64,000 bases of DNA from contig NZ_JABGCL010000018.1 of the NCBI RefSeq assembly GCF_019800005.1, positions 56,729-120,728 of the forward strand. The letters are read 5' to 3'. Made by a program: the position numbers and the translations under genes. Source of the stretch: Geminicoccus harenae (GTDB taxonomy: Bacteria > Pseudomonadota > Alphaproteobacteria > Geminicoccales > Geminicoccaceae). This document shows, piece after piece, positions 40,794-50,729 of this stretch; position 1 is the first letter of the stretch; each line of letters starts with the position of its first letter. The notes below the pieces were generated by a model. The model was not told the DNA's origin, made no database searches, and was given only the letters and a program-made list of their open reading frames with translations.

Positions 40794-42279
40794 CGCTGTA
40801 GTCGACCAGCTCGGGATTGCGGAAGCGGCCGAAGCTCGCGTCAAACTGCAAGGTCACGCTGCCGATCGGCCCATGGCGCTGCTTGGCGATGATCACGTCG
40901 GCCTTGTTGGCGCTCTCCTGGAACCGCTCCGCCCAGGCATTGTAGCGCTCGTTGAACTTCTCGCGGGTCTCCTCGGGGCGCTGCTTGGGCTCCGCGCGCG
41001 ACAGATAATATTCGTCGCGATAGACGAACATCACCACGTCGGCATCCTGTTCGATCGAACCGGATTCGCGCAGGTCCGAGAGCATCGGCCGCTTGTCCTC
41101 GCGCTGCTCGACCGCACGCGAGAGCTGCGAGAGCGCCAGAACGGGGATATTCAGCTCCTTGGCGATGGCCTTGAGCCCCTGGGTGATCTCGCTGACCTCC
41201 TGGACCCGGTTGGCCTGGGACGCGGCACTGCCGCGCAGGAGCTGGAGATAGTCGACCACCAGGAGCGACAGGCCGTAGCGGCGCTTGAGCCGCCGGGCCC
41301 GGGTGCGCACCGCCTGGATGCTCAGCGCCGGCGTGTCGTCGATATAGAGCGGCCGGCGCGCCAGCTCCTGGCTCGCCACCACGAGGCGCTTCCAGGCATC
41401 CTCGTCGAGCATGCCCCGGCGCAGTTCGTCCGACGGGATCCGCGATTCCGCCGACAGGAGCCGGGTGGCCAGCTGCTCGGCCGACATTTCCAGCGAGAAC
41501 ACGCCCACCGGGTAGAGCTTGCTCTCGTCCTCGTCGTCCATGGGCGTCGAGGCGGAATTGGCGGCGATGGTGACCGCCAGCGCCGTCTTGCCCATGGAGG
41601 GCCGGCCGGCCAGGATCAGGAGATCGGAGGGCTGCAGCCCGCCCAGCTTCTCGTCCAGCCCCTGCAAGCCGGTGGGCACGCCGGTGACCCGCCCGGCCTT
41701 CTTGAAGGCGGCCTGGACCAGGTCGACCGCCGCAGTGATGACGTTGGTGAAGGTACGAAACCCGCCTTCCGCCGCCCCGGCCTCCGCCAAGCGGAACAGC
41801 TTCTGCTCCGCTTCCTCGATCTGCTCGCGGCCAGAGGCCATCTCGGCCTTGTCGTGGGCGCGGTTGACCACCTCGCTGCCGACATCGATCAGGCCGCGCT
41901 TGAGGGCGAGGTCATGGATCTGCTCGGCATAGTGGCCGACATCGACCACCGCCTCGGCGGCGCGCGCGAGCTTGGCGAGGTATTTGGCCCCCTCCATGCC
42001 CTTGAGCGCCTCGTCGTCCTCGAACAGGAGCTTGAGGGTCACCGGGTCGGCCAGGAGGCCGCGCTCGATCCGCTGCTGGCAGATCGTCCAGATCCTGGCG
42101 TGGACCGGCTCGTAGAAATGCTCGGCGGTCAGGAACTCCGCGGCGCGATGGAACGCCTCGTTGTCCACCAGGATGCCGCCCAGCACCGCCTGCTCCGCTT
42201 CCAGATTGTGCGGGCGAACGCGGAAACCGGCCGACGCCTCTTCGGACGCCGAGGCCTTCATGTCGGCTAGGCTGCTCAT
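40777..42279 (-). CDS. dnaB: Replicative DNA helicase
   Basis: A 500-residue hexameric helicase of the replication fork. The N-terminal domain begins PHNLEAEQAVLGGILVDNEAF. The RecA-type core has Walker A GRPSMGKTA, Walker B LLVVDYLQLL and the conserved FVYRDEYY and AKQRHGPIGSVTLQFD C-terminal motifs. The start MSSLADMKAS follows a GGGGTG-type site. An ATG six codons later is possible. It heads a long co-directional cluster ending in the SDR gene. Confidence 0.97.
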   Translation of the reverse strand: MSSLADMKASASEEASAGFRVRPHNLEAEQAVLGGILVDNEAFHRAAEFLTAEHFYEPVHARIWTICQQRIERGLLADPVTLKLLFEDDEALKGMEGAKYLAKLARAAEAVVDVGHYAEQIHDLALKRGLIDVGSEVVNRAHDKAEMASGREQIEEAEQKLFRLAEAGAAEGGFRTFTNVITAAVDLVQAAFKKAGRVTGVPTGLQGLDEKLGGLQPSDLLILAGRPSMGKTALAVTIAANSASTPMDDEDESKLYPVGVFSLEMSAEQLATRLLSAESRIPSDELRRGMLDEDAWKRLVVASQELARRPLYIDDTPALSIQAVRTRARRLKRRYGLSLLVVDYLQLLRGSAASQANRVQEVSEITQGLKAIAKELNIPVLALSQLSRAVEQREDKRPMLSDLRESGSIEQDADVVMFVYRDEYYLSRAEPKQRPEETREKFNERYNAWAERFQESANKADVIIAKQRHGPIGSVTLQFDASFGRFRNPELVDYSDAPPY

Positions 42280-42670
42280 GGGGCACCCCTGTACCAGCCG
42301 CCGCCCGGCCGGGCGAGCCCAGGCCGGCGACACCGCCGCACGAACTTGGCGGCCGGCGGCCATTTCATGATAGACTGATCGTTCGACCGAGCGGACCTGC
42401 GACGAGGCTGGGGACGAATCATGCCGGGCATTTTTGCACGAACGAACCCGAGAACGACAAAAAACGTAGCCACATCAACGACTTGATCAGCGCCACCGTT
42501 GCGCGGGAATGACCAGCGAATGCCGCACCCCATGTCATCCCCCGCGCAGGCGGGGGATCAACCGTGGACGATTCCCGACAGTGGATCCCCCGCATCCGCG
42601 GGGGATGACAAGGTGGCGGTCGCGGCGGTTCGAAGGGCCACGCCCGCCACTCAACCGAAGGCTCCCGCCC
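42280..42670. other. dnaB-lepA intergenic region
   Basis: 391 bases with no gene I can support. It contains the presumed upstream region of dnaB on the minus strand, an A/T-richer patch near 42430-42475, and the REP-like hairpin pair close to lepA. No clear -35/-10 pair was found. Confidence 0.6.
42534..42609. repeat. REP-like element: two facing GC hairpins
   Basis: A 76-base element whose ends are a perfect 12-base inverted repeat (GTCATCCCCCGC / GCGGGGGATGAC). Each half is also a hairpin of ATCCCCCGC with GCGGGGGAT, loops of 3-4 bases. The layout is that of a paired repetitive extragenic palindrome. It sits 61 bases after the lepA stop and may end its transcript. Only one copy is seen in the window, so repetitiveness is inferred. 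Confidence 0.65.
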
Positions 42671-44470
<1,800 letters not shown>

Positions 44471-44528
44471 GGCAGCCTGGTTGGGTCGCGGCAGGTGCTA
44501 TCTGCACGGACCCGCACCAGAATCCAAG

Positions 44529-44550
44529 CCCCGGGCACGCATGCCCGGGG
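44529..44550 (-). terminator. Hairpin between LLM oxidoreductase and lepA
   Basis: CCCCGGGCA and TGCCCGGGG pair perfectly around a 4-base loop, 18 bases after the stop of the LLM gene. Only short T content follows, so strength is uncertain. Confidence 0.5.
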
Positions 44551-44568
44551 ATAGGAGGCTGTGACCGA

Positions 44569-45741
44569 TCAGCCGCGGCCGCTGCGCTCCGCCTCGTATT
44601 TGGCCTTCATCGCCTCCACCGCCTGCTGCTGCTGGCCGGCCAGGTCGCCGCGCACCGCGCGCGCCCGCTCGGTGGCTTCCATCGTCGGCCGGTAGTGGCC
44701 CTGGAAGTGCGGCATCACGCTGCGCGCGATCAGCTCGAAGCTGCGCTTGGTGGCATCCGGGTCGGCCCACTCATGGGCCAGCATCAGATAGGCCCCGAAG
44801 CCGCCATTGGACTGCCGGTCCAGCCGCTCGATCTGGGCTGCCACCATCTCGGGCGTGCCGATCACGCCGATGCCCGACTGGTTCACGAACTCGGTCATCT
44901 CGTGCGGGTCGTTGCCGTCCACCACCATCTGCGGGAAGGCCGCCACCGACTGGAAGTAGCGGAACCACTGCTCGATGCCGTAGCGCACCTCGGCATAGGC
45001 CTGCTCCACCGTGGGCGCGCAATGGACCGGCCCGACCAGGCGCCACTTCGAGCGGTCGACGCTGGTGCCGTAGTGCTTGGCCTGCTCCTCCATCACGTTC
45101 CAGTGCAGGGCCAGCGCGTCGAAGCCCGCCGCCATCGTGGCACCCACCGCGAGCAGGCCTACGCCATGCCGGCCGGCCAGCCTGGGGCCGGATGGCGAGG
45201 CGGCAGCGGCCACGCAGATGTCGAACAGCGGCTCGGAATAGGGCCGCAGGTGCAGCCGGGCCTCGCGCAGATCCCAGCGCTCGTTCTTGAAGGTGACCGG
45301 CTCCTCGCTGGTGAGAAGCTGCATGATGATCGTGAAGCTCTCCTCCAGGAGCCGGCGGGTGTCCGACTGCTGGATGCCGATCATCTGCGCATCGGTCGGA
45401 AGCGCCCCCGGCCCGGCACCGAACATCACCCGCCCGCGGCTCAAATGGTCGAGCATCACGATCCGCTCGGCCACCCAGAGCGGGTTGTGGTAGGACAGGC
45501 TGATCACGCCGGTGCCCAGCTTGATGTGCCGGGTGCGCTCGATCGCCGAGGCGATGAAGATCTCCGGCGACGCGATCAGCTCGCTGCCGGCCGAATGGTG
45601 CTCGCCGATCCAGGCCTCGTCATAGCCCAGCCGGTCCAGGTGCTCGACCAGCTCCAGGTCGCGCTGGAGCGCCAGCGTCGGGTTGGTGCCGGGCGCATGG
45701 AACGGCGCCATGAACATGCCGAAGCGCAGCCTCTTGGCCAT
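44569..45741 (-). CDS. LLM-class flavin-dependent oxidoreductase
   Basis: A 390-residue luciferase-like TIM-barrel flavoenzyme. The start LRFGMFMAPFHAPGTNPTLALQRDLELVEHLDRLGYDEAWIGEHH and the TGVISLSYHNPLWVAERIVMLDHLSRGRVMFGAGPG segment are typical of the group that includes limonene 1,2-monooxygenase. It should use reduced FMN from a partner reductase, which is not encoded nearby. The substrate cannot be deduced. It stands alone between pheT and lepA with hairpins on both sides. Confidence 0.88.
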   Translation of the reverse strand: MAKRLRFGMFMAPFHAPGTNPTLALQRDLELVEHLDRLGYDEAWIGEHHSAGSELIASPEIFIASAIERTRHIKLGTGVISLSYHNPLWVAERIVMLDHLSRGRVMFGAGPGALPTDAQMIGIQQSDTRRLLEESFTIIMQLLTSEEPVTFKNERWDLREARLHLRPYSEPLFDICVAAAASPSGPRLAGRHGVGLLAVGATMAAGFDALALHWNVMEEQAKHYGTSVDRSKWRLVGPVHCAPTVEQAYAEVRYGIEQWFRYFQSVAAFPQMVVDGNDPHEMTEFVNQSGIGVIGTPEMVAAQIERLDRQSNGGFGAYLMLAHEWADPDATKRSFELIARSVMPHFQGHYRPTMEATERARAVRGDLAGQQQQAVEAMKAKYEAERSGRG

Positions 45742-45853
45742 CTCGTCTTCCCTGATCGTCGGGAGCCGGATGTCCCTGCACCGGCCCTGCCGGCAGACAA
45801 ACCGGTCGCGGCCGGGCAGGCAAGCCCGAAGCGGCGAGAACGACCGCGCGAAC

Positions 45854-45879
45854 GGACGCGCCGGGCTGCCGGCGCGTCC
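45854..45879 (-). terminator. Hairpin after pheT
   Basis: An 11-base perfect stem (GGACGCGCCGG and complement) with a GCTG loop, 13 bases after the pheT stop. No T-tract follows; probable transcript end of rpmI-rplT-pheST. Confidence 0.5.
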
Positions 45880-45892
45880 TCGAGCCCCGGCC

Positions 45893-48292
45893 TCAGCCGC
45901 GCAGGCTTGCGCCGGTCGCCTTGGTCACGCTCGCCACGATCCGCTGCGAGGCGGTCTCGATCGCCTGCTCGGTGAGCGTGCGGTCGTGTGCCTGGAGGCG
46001 CACGGCCACCGCCACCGACTTCTTGCCCGGCTCCACGCCCTGGCCGCGGTAGACGTCGAACACCGACACCTCGCGGACCAGCTGCTTCTCCGCCTGGCGG
46101 ATCGCCTTGAGGATGGCGTCCACGGTCACGCCTTCCTCGACCAGGAAGGCGAAGTCACGCTCCACCGCCGGGAAGGGCGATGCCTGCAAGGCACCCTTGC
46201 CGCGCCCGGCCCTGGCTCGCGGCTTGGGCAGGCTGTCCAGGTCGAACTCGAACGCCATCACCGGCAGCTCGATGCCGAGTTCGGCCAGCACCGCCGGATG
46301 GATCTCGCCGAAGGAAGCCAGCACCTGCGGGCCCAGCCGCACCCGGCCGGAGCGGCCAGGGTGGAACCAGTCCGGCGCGTCGGTGCTGATCTGCGCGGTG
46401 TCGATCTTGGCACCGGCCGCCGTCAGCAGGGCCAGCACGTCGGCCTTGATGTCGAACACGTCGACGTTGCGCACCGGTTCCAGCCAGTTGCGCTGGCGCA
46501 GCTCACCGAAGCGCAGCCCGGCGCAGTTCCAGGCCTGCCGGCCGGGCTCGGCCGCGATGAAGCGGGGCCCGACCTCGAACAGGCCGCCGCCACGGAAGCC
46601 CCGGTCGACATTGCGCCGGACCGCCGCCAGCAGGTTCGGCAGGATCGAGGGCCGCAAGGCCGAGAGGTCGGCATGGATCGGGTTCTGCAGCCGGATCGGC
46701 TGGGCCGCGCCAAAGCGCACCGCCAGCCCTTCCGGCATGAACGACCAGGTCACCGCCTCCATCAGCCCGCGCGCGGCCGCCAGGCGGCGCACGTCGGAGC
46801 GGCGCCGCTGCTCGGGCGTGAGCACCTGGGCGGACACGGCCGCCATGCGCGGCACCGAGACCGGCGGGATGTGGTCGTAGCCATGCAGGCGGGCCACCTC
46901 CTCGACGATGCAGGCCTCGGTCGAGACGTCGTGCCGCCAGGACGGGATCGTGATCTCGTAGAGGTCGGGGCCGCCATCGACGCCGAAGCCCAACGCCTCC
47001 AGCCCCGCCTCCATCTCCTCGCGCTCGACCGTGATCCCGGCCAGCCGCTCGATCTGGGCGGTGTGGAAGGTGAGCCGGCCGCGCGTTTCGGGCACCTTAC
47101 CGGCGATCTCCACCGGCCCGGCCCGCCCGCCGCACAGCTCCAGGATCAGCCGGGTTGCGAACTCGGTGCCCGGCAGCACCAGCTCCGGATCGATGCCGCG
47201 CTCGAAGCGGGCGCGCGCGTCGCTGTCGATGCCGAGGCGCCGCCCGGTCTCGGCGGTGCGCAGCGGGTCGAACAGCGCCACCTCCAGCACCACGTCGGTG
47301 GTGCCCTCGTCGCAGCTCGTGGATTCCCCGCCGACCACGCCTGCCAGGCTCACCACGCCGCTGTCGTCGCAGATCACCGTCATGCCGGCGCTGAGCGTAT
47401 GGGTGCGGCCGTCCAGCCCGGCCAGGGTCTCCCCGCCCTGGGCCTCGCGCAGCACCAGGTCGCCCTGCAGCTTGTTCCGGTCGAACACGTGCAGCGGGCG
47501 GCTGAGGTCGAAGGTCAGGTAGTTGGTGATGTCCACCAGCGCCGAGATCGGCCGGAGCCCGATCGCGGTGAGCCGGCGCTGCAGCCAGTCGGGGCTGGGC
47601 CCGTTGCGCACGCCCTTGATGGTGCGGGTCACGAACAGGGGGCAGGCCCCTTCGTTGCCTGGGGCAAACGCCAGGCGGGTGCGGGTCACCGCGTCGGTAC
47701 CGGGCGCCACCGGGCTGAAGTCGCGCGACTTCAGCCGGCCGACGCCAGCTGCCGCCAGGTCGCGGGCGATGCCGTTGACGCCGAAGCAGTCGGCGCGCTC
47801 AGGGGTGACCTTCAGCTCGATGACCGGCCCCTCGATGCCGAGTGCGGCCACGGCCGGTGTGCCGACCTCGGGCTCGCCGGCCAAGTCGATGATGCCCTCA
47901 TGGTCCTCGCCCAGGCCCAACTCGCGCCAGGAGCACATCATGCCCTCGGACGGGACGCCGCGGATCTCGGCCTTGGTCAGGGTGACGCCGGTGGCCGGCA
48001 CGACATGGCCGGGACGCGCCAGGATGCTGCGCAGGCCCTGGCGCACGTTCTGGGCGCCGCAGACCACGCTCAGCACGCCGTCCGCGGTCCGCACCTTCAG
48101 GGCGGAAAGCCGGTCCGCCTGCGGATGGCGCGCCACCTCGACGATCTCGGCCACCTGGAAGCCGGCCAGCGCGGCACCCGGATCGGTGATGCCCTCGACC
48201 TCGAGGCCCAGATCGGTGAGCTTCTTGGCGACCGACTCGACATCCGCCTTGGTGTCGAGATGCTCCTTCAGCCAGGGCAGCGTGAGCTTCAT
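45893..48292 (-). CDS. pheT: Phenylalanine-tRNA ligase beta subunit
   Basis: A 799-residue subunit of the (alpha-beta)2 synthetase. An N-terminal tRNA-binding EMAP-like domain (about 40-150, VAEIVEVARHPQADRLSALKV) is followed by the B3/B4 editing domain, B5 (about 400-475) and the C-terminal anticodon-binding FDX-ACB domain (SPFPAVERDFAFLVEEGV onward). The ATG overlaps the pheS stop as ATGA. A longer in-frame reading upstream covers pheS and is not coding. Confidence 0.97.
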   Translation of the reverse strand: MKLTLPWLKEHLDTKADVESVAKKLTDLGLEVEGITDPGAALAGFQVAEIVEVARHPQADRLSALKVRTADGVLSVVCGAQNVRQGLRSILARPGHVVPATGVTLTKAEIRGVPSEGMMCSWRELGLGEDHEGIIDLAGEPEVGTPAVAALGIEGPVIELKVTPERADCFGVNGIARDLAAAGVGRLKSRDFSPVAPGTDAVTRTRLAFAPGNEGACPLFVTRTIKGVRNGPSPDWLQRRLTAIGLRPISALVDITNYLTFDLSRPLHVFDRNKLQGDLVLREAQGGETLAGLDGRTHTLSAGMTVICDDSGVVSLAGVVGGESTSCDEGTTDVVLEVALFDPLRTAETGRRLGIDSDARARFERGIDPELVLPGTEFATRLILELCGGRAGPVEIAGKVPETRGRLTFHTAQIERLAGITVEREEMEAGLEALGFGVDGGPDLYEITIPSWRHDVSTEACIVEEVARLHGYDHIPPVSVPRMAAVSAQVLTPEQRRRSDVRRLAAARGLMEAVTWSFMPEGLAVRFGAAQPIRLQNPIHADLSALRPSILPNLLAAVRRNVDRGFRGGGLFEVGPRFIAAEPGRQAWNCAGLRFGELRQRNWLEPVRNVDVFDIKADVLALLTAAGAKIDTAQISTDAPDWFHPGRSGRVRLGPQVLASFGEIHPAVLAELGIELPVMAFEFDLDSLPKPRARAGRGKGALQASPFPAVERDFAFLVEEGVTVDAILKAIRQAEKQLVREVSVFDVYRGQGVEPGKKSVAVAVRLQAHDRTLTEQAIETASQRIVASVTKATGASLRG

Positions 48293-49368
48293 CGGGACAG
48301 GCCCCCAGCCAGGGTGGGAACATCGAGCGGCATGAAGCCGTAATGCTTCAGCCAGCGCAGGTCGGCCTCGAAGAAGGTGCGCAGGTCCGGAATGCCGTAT
48401 TTCAGCATGGCGACCCGGTCGATCCCCATGCCGAACGCGAAGCCCTGCCACTCGTCGGGATCGAGATTGACCGCGCGCAGCACCTTGGGATGGACCATCC
48501 CGCAGCCCAGGATCTCCAGCCAGTCGCTGCCCTCGCCGACCACCAGCTCGCCCTGCGACCGCTTGCAGCCGATATCCATCTCGGCCGACGGCTCGGTGAA
48601 CGGGAAGTAGGACGGCCGGAAGCGGACCGGGATCCGGTCGCTCTCGAAATAGCTGCGCACGAAGTCGATCAGGCAGCCCTTGAGGTGCCCCATATGGGTG
48701 CGCCGGTCGATCAGCAGCCCTTCCACCTGATGGAACATCGGGGTGTGGGTCATGTCGCTGTCGACCCGGTAGGTCCGGCCGGGCGCGATGATGCGGAACG
48801 GCGGCTTGCCCGCCAGCATGGTGCGGATCTGCACGGGGCTGGTATGGGTGCGCAGGAGGAGCGGCGCGCCGTTCTGCTCGGCTTCGAGATAGAACGTGTC
48901 GTGCATCTGCCGGGCGGGATGCTCCTTCGGCAGATTGAGCGCCTCGAAATTGTGGAAGTCGTCCTCGACGTCCGGCCCCTCGGCCACCGCGAAGCCCATG
49001 TCGGCGAAGATCGCGATGATCTCGTCGGTGACTTGGCTGACCGGGTGGATCCGCCCGACCTGCTCCTCGCGCGCCGGCAGGGTCACGTCGATCCGCTCGG
49101 CCTGGAGGCGGGCTTCCAGGGCTGCGGCCTGCAGCCCGGCCTTGCGTTCGCCGAGTGCGGCTTCGAGCCGGTCCTTCAGCTCGTTGATCCGCCGGCCGGC
49201 CTCCTTGCGGCTGTCCGGGTCCATGCCGCCCAGCTGCTTGAGCAGGCCGGTGACGGCGCCCTTCTTGCCCAGATAGGATACGCGCACCTCGTCCAGGGCG
49301 CGCAGGTCGGCGGCGGCATCGATGGCGGCCAGGGCCTGGTCGCGCAGACTTCCGACATCGAGGGTCAT
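48289..49368 (-). CDS. pheS: Phenylalanine-tRNA ligase alpha subunit
   Basis: A 359-residue catalytic subunit. An N-terminal coiled coil (about 1-85, ALDEVRVSYLGKKGAVTGLLKQLGG) binds tRNA. The class II core shows HPARQMHDTFYL, the TSPVQIRTM motif and motif 3 in FGMGIDRVAMLKYGI. The start MTLDVGSLRDQAL was chosen over an upstream frame through the leader. The 136-base gap from rplT contains an attenuator-like structure. Confidence 0.97.
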   Translation of the reverse strand: MTLDVGSLRDQALAAIDAAADLRALDEVRVSYLGKKGAVTGLLKQLGGMDPDSRKEAGRRINELKDRLEAALGERKAGLQAAALEARLQAERIDVTLPAREEQVGRIHPVSQVTDEIIAIFADMGFAVAEGPDVEDDFHNFEALNLPKEHPARQMHDTFYLEAEQNGAPLLLRTHTSPVQIRTMLAGKPPFRIIAPGRTYRVDSDMTHTPMFHQVEGLLIDRRTHMGHLKGCLIDFVRSYFESDRIPVRFRPSYFPFTEPSAEMDIGCKRSQGELVVGEGSDWLEILGCGMVHPKVLRAVNLDPDEWQGFAFGMGIDRVAMLKYGIPDLRTFFEADLRWLKHYGFMPLDVPTLAGGLSR

Positions 49369-49406
49369 GATCGGTTCCGGGGCGTTGGTCCGGGAGGGAG
49401 AAATGC

Positions 49407-49428
49407 AAAAAGGGGCCGAGTGGCCCCT
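49407..49428 (-). terminator. Terminator hairpin in the pheS leader
   Basis: On the minus strand AAGGGGCC, loop ACTC, GGCCCCTT then TTT, a classic intrinsic terminator. It lies about 77 bases after the rplT stop and 39 bases before pheS. It could end part of the rplT transcripts or act as an attenuator. Confidence 0.75.
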
Positions 49429-49478
49429 TCGCAGTCGCTCAATCGAAGCGATCGTCGGATCGGCCGACCGTGCCTTGA

Positions 49479-49496
49479 GCCCCGCGGCTGCGGGGC
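49479..49496 (-). promoter_or_regulatory. Upstream hairpin of the pheS leader
   Basis: GCCCCGC/GCGGGGC with a 4-base loop, 9 bases after the rplT stop. Its 5' flank shares CTCGGCCCC with the 3' arm of the terminator, so it could pair with the terminator's 5' arm instead. Confidence 0.4.
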
Positions 49497-49504
49497 CGAG
49501 GCGG

Positions 49505-49864
49505 TCAGGCCGACAGCGCGCCCTTCGCCTGAGCGACGATGCCGGCAAACGCGGCCGCATCGTGCACGGCGATGTCGGAGAGCACCTTGCGGTCCAGCTC
49601 GACGCCCGCCAGCGACAGGCCGTGGATCAGGTTGCCGTAGGTCATGCCTTCCTGGCGCGCCGCGGCGTTGATCCGCTGGATCCACAGCGCACGGAAGTCG
49701 CGCTTCTTGTTGCGACGATCGCGGTAGGCGTACTGGAGCGCCTTCTCCATCGACTGCATCGCGGTGCGGATGCAGGTAGACCGCCGGCCGCGATGGCCCT
49801 TGACCTGGTCCAAGACCTTCTTGGTCCTGGCGTGGGAGGTGACCCCCCGGCTGACGCGCGCCAT
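49505..49864 (-). CDS. rplT: 50S ribosomal protein L20
   Basis: A 119-residue early-assembly protein of the large subunit. The family N-terminus MARVSRGVTSHARTKKVLDQVKGHRGRRST and the RDRRNKKRDFRALWIQRINAA block are clear. It starts 28 bases after rpmI. In other bacteria L20 represses its own operon by binding the leader. Confidence 0.98.
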   Translation of the reverse strand: MARVSRGVTSHARTKKVLDQVKGHRGRRSTCIRTAMQSMEKALQYAYRDRRNKKRDFRALWIQRINAAARQEGMTYGNLIHGLSLAGVELDRKVLSDIAVHDAAAFAGIVAQAKGALSA

Positions 49865-49892
49865 TTCAGCGAACTCCGAATCGAATAAAGGG

Positions 49893-50093
49893 TCAGGCGT
49901 ACGGCATCATGATCTTGACGAGAGCGGCGTCGCCACGCTCGAGATAGTGGGCACCGCCGCGATGGCTGACCTTGGCCTTCTTGGGCTTTGCGGTGAGGCA
50001 GTGGCGATGATTCGCACCACCATGCTTGACCTTGCCAGAGGCAGTGAAGCTAAAGCGCTTCGCGGCACTCCGCTTGGTCTTCATCTTCGCCAT
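49893..50093 (-). CDS. rpmI: 50S ribosomal protein L35
   Basis: A 66-residue basic ribosomal protein. MAKMKTKRSAAKRFSFTASGKVKHGGANHRH is diagnostic. Start fixed by the family N-terminus. It is the first gene of the rpmI-rplT-pheST group here; infC is not adjacent. Confidence 0.98.
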   Translation of the reverse strand: MAKMKTKRSAAKRFSFTASGKVKHGGANHRHCLTAKPKKAKVSHRGGAHYLERGDAALVKIMMPYA

Positions 50094-50119
50094 GATCTGC
50101 TCCGGAGACGACAAAAGCC

Positions 50120-50141
50120 ACGGCGGCGAAGACGCCACCGT
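50120..50141 (-). promoter_or_regulatory. Hairpin in the rpmI leader
   Basis: ACGGTGGCG, loop TCTT, CGCCGCCGT (nine pairs, one G-T), followed by GGCTTTTG, 27 bases before the rpmI ATG. It resembles a terminator or protein-binding leader element and begins a few bases after the predicted transcription start. Confidence 0.45.
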
Positions 50142-50153
50142 CCGTGGCGGCGG

Positions 50154-50182
50154 GTGATAGCCGAGTTCGGGTGGGGATGCAA
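50154..50182 (-). promoter_or_regulatory. Promoter of rpmI-rplT-pheST
   Basis: TTGCAT, 17 bases, TATCAC on the minus strand, about 60 bases before the rpmI ATG. Confidence 0.5.
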
Positions 50183-50272
50183 CACGACTCGTGGGATCGC
50201 ACGGGATCAGAGCCCGGTACCCGTGTAGCTGGCTGACCCTGCTACCCATATATCGTGTGATCACCGCAATGC

Positions 50273-50704
50273 ATGAGCCAGATGACCTTAGGTACCATCC
50301 CCCGCCCCGGCATCGACGAGGAGCGCATCCACGCCCTGGTCCACGGCTTCTATGCCGCGGTGCGCGCCGACGACCTGATCGGCCCGGTGTTCCTGGGCCA
50401 GATCCAGCCGGAGCGCTGGCCGGTCCATCTGGACAAGATGTGCGCGTTCTGGTCGTCGGTGCTGTTGCGCACCAGCCGCTATGACGGCCGTCCGCTCCGG
50501 CCGCATCTGCTGATGCCCGAACTGTCGGACGCGCATTTCGGGCGCTGGCTGGCCCTGTTCCGCGCCACGGCCAGGCAGGTGTTCGAGCCGGACGTGGCCC
50601 CGGTCGTGATCAACTTTGCCGAGCGGATCGCCCAGAGCTTCCGCATGTCGATCGTCTTCCACCGCGGCGAGGACGCGGCGGGCCTGAAGCCCCTGCCCGC
50701 CTGA
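50273..50704 (+). CDS. Group III truncated hemoglobin
   Basis: A 143-residue globin of the short 2-on-2 fold. Seen are the B/CD segment LVHGFYAAVRADDLIGPVF, the PVHLDKMCAFWSSVLLRTSRYDGRP stretch and the proximal histidine in DAHFGRWLALFRATA. The group III feature FWSSV is present. Likely roles are oxygen or nitric oxide chemistry; the partner is unknown. It stands alone, convergent with the phosphomannomutase gene. Confidence 0.9.
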   Translation: MSQMTLGTIPRPGIDEERIHALVHGFYAAVRADDLIGPVFLGQIQPERWPVHLDKMCAFWSSVLLRTSRYDGRPLRPHLLMPELSDAHFGRWLALFRATARQVFEPDVAPVVINFAERIAQSFRMSIVFHRGEDAAGLKPLPA

Positions 50705-50729
50705 ACGCCTCGCCCGGCCCGCGGCGTCC

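Noticed and set aside
49395..49430. A PheM-like leader peptide (LFAF residues) before pheS
   Set aside because: The Phe codons arise from the terminator T-tract and no nearby start with a ribosome site is in frame.
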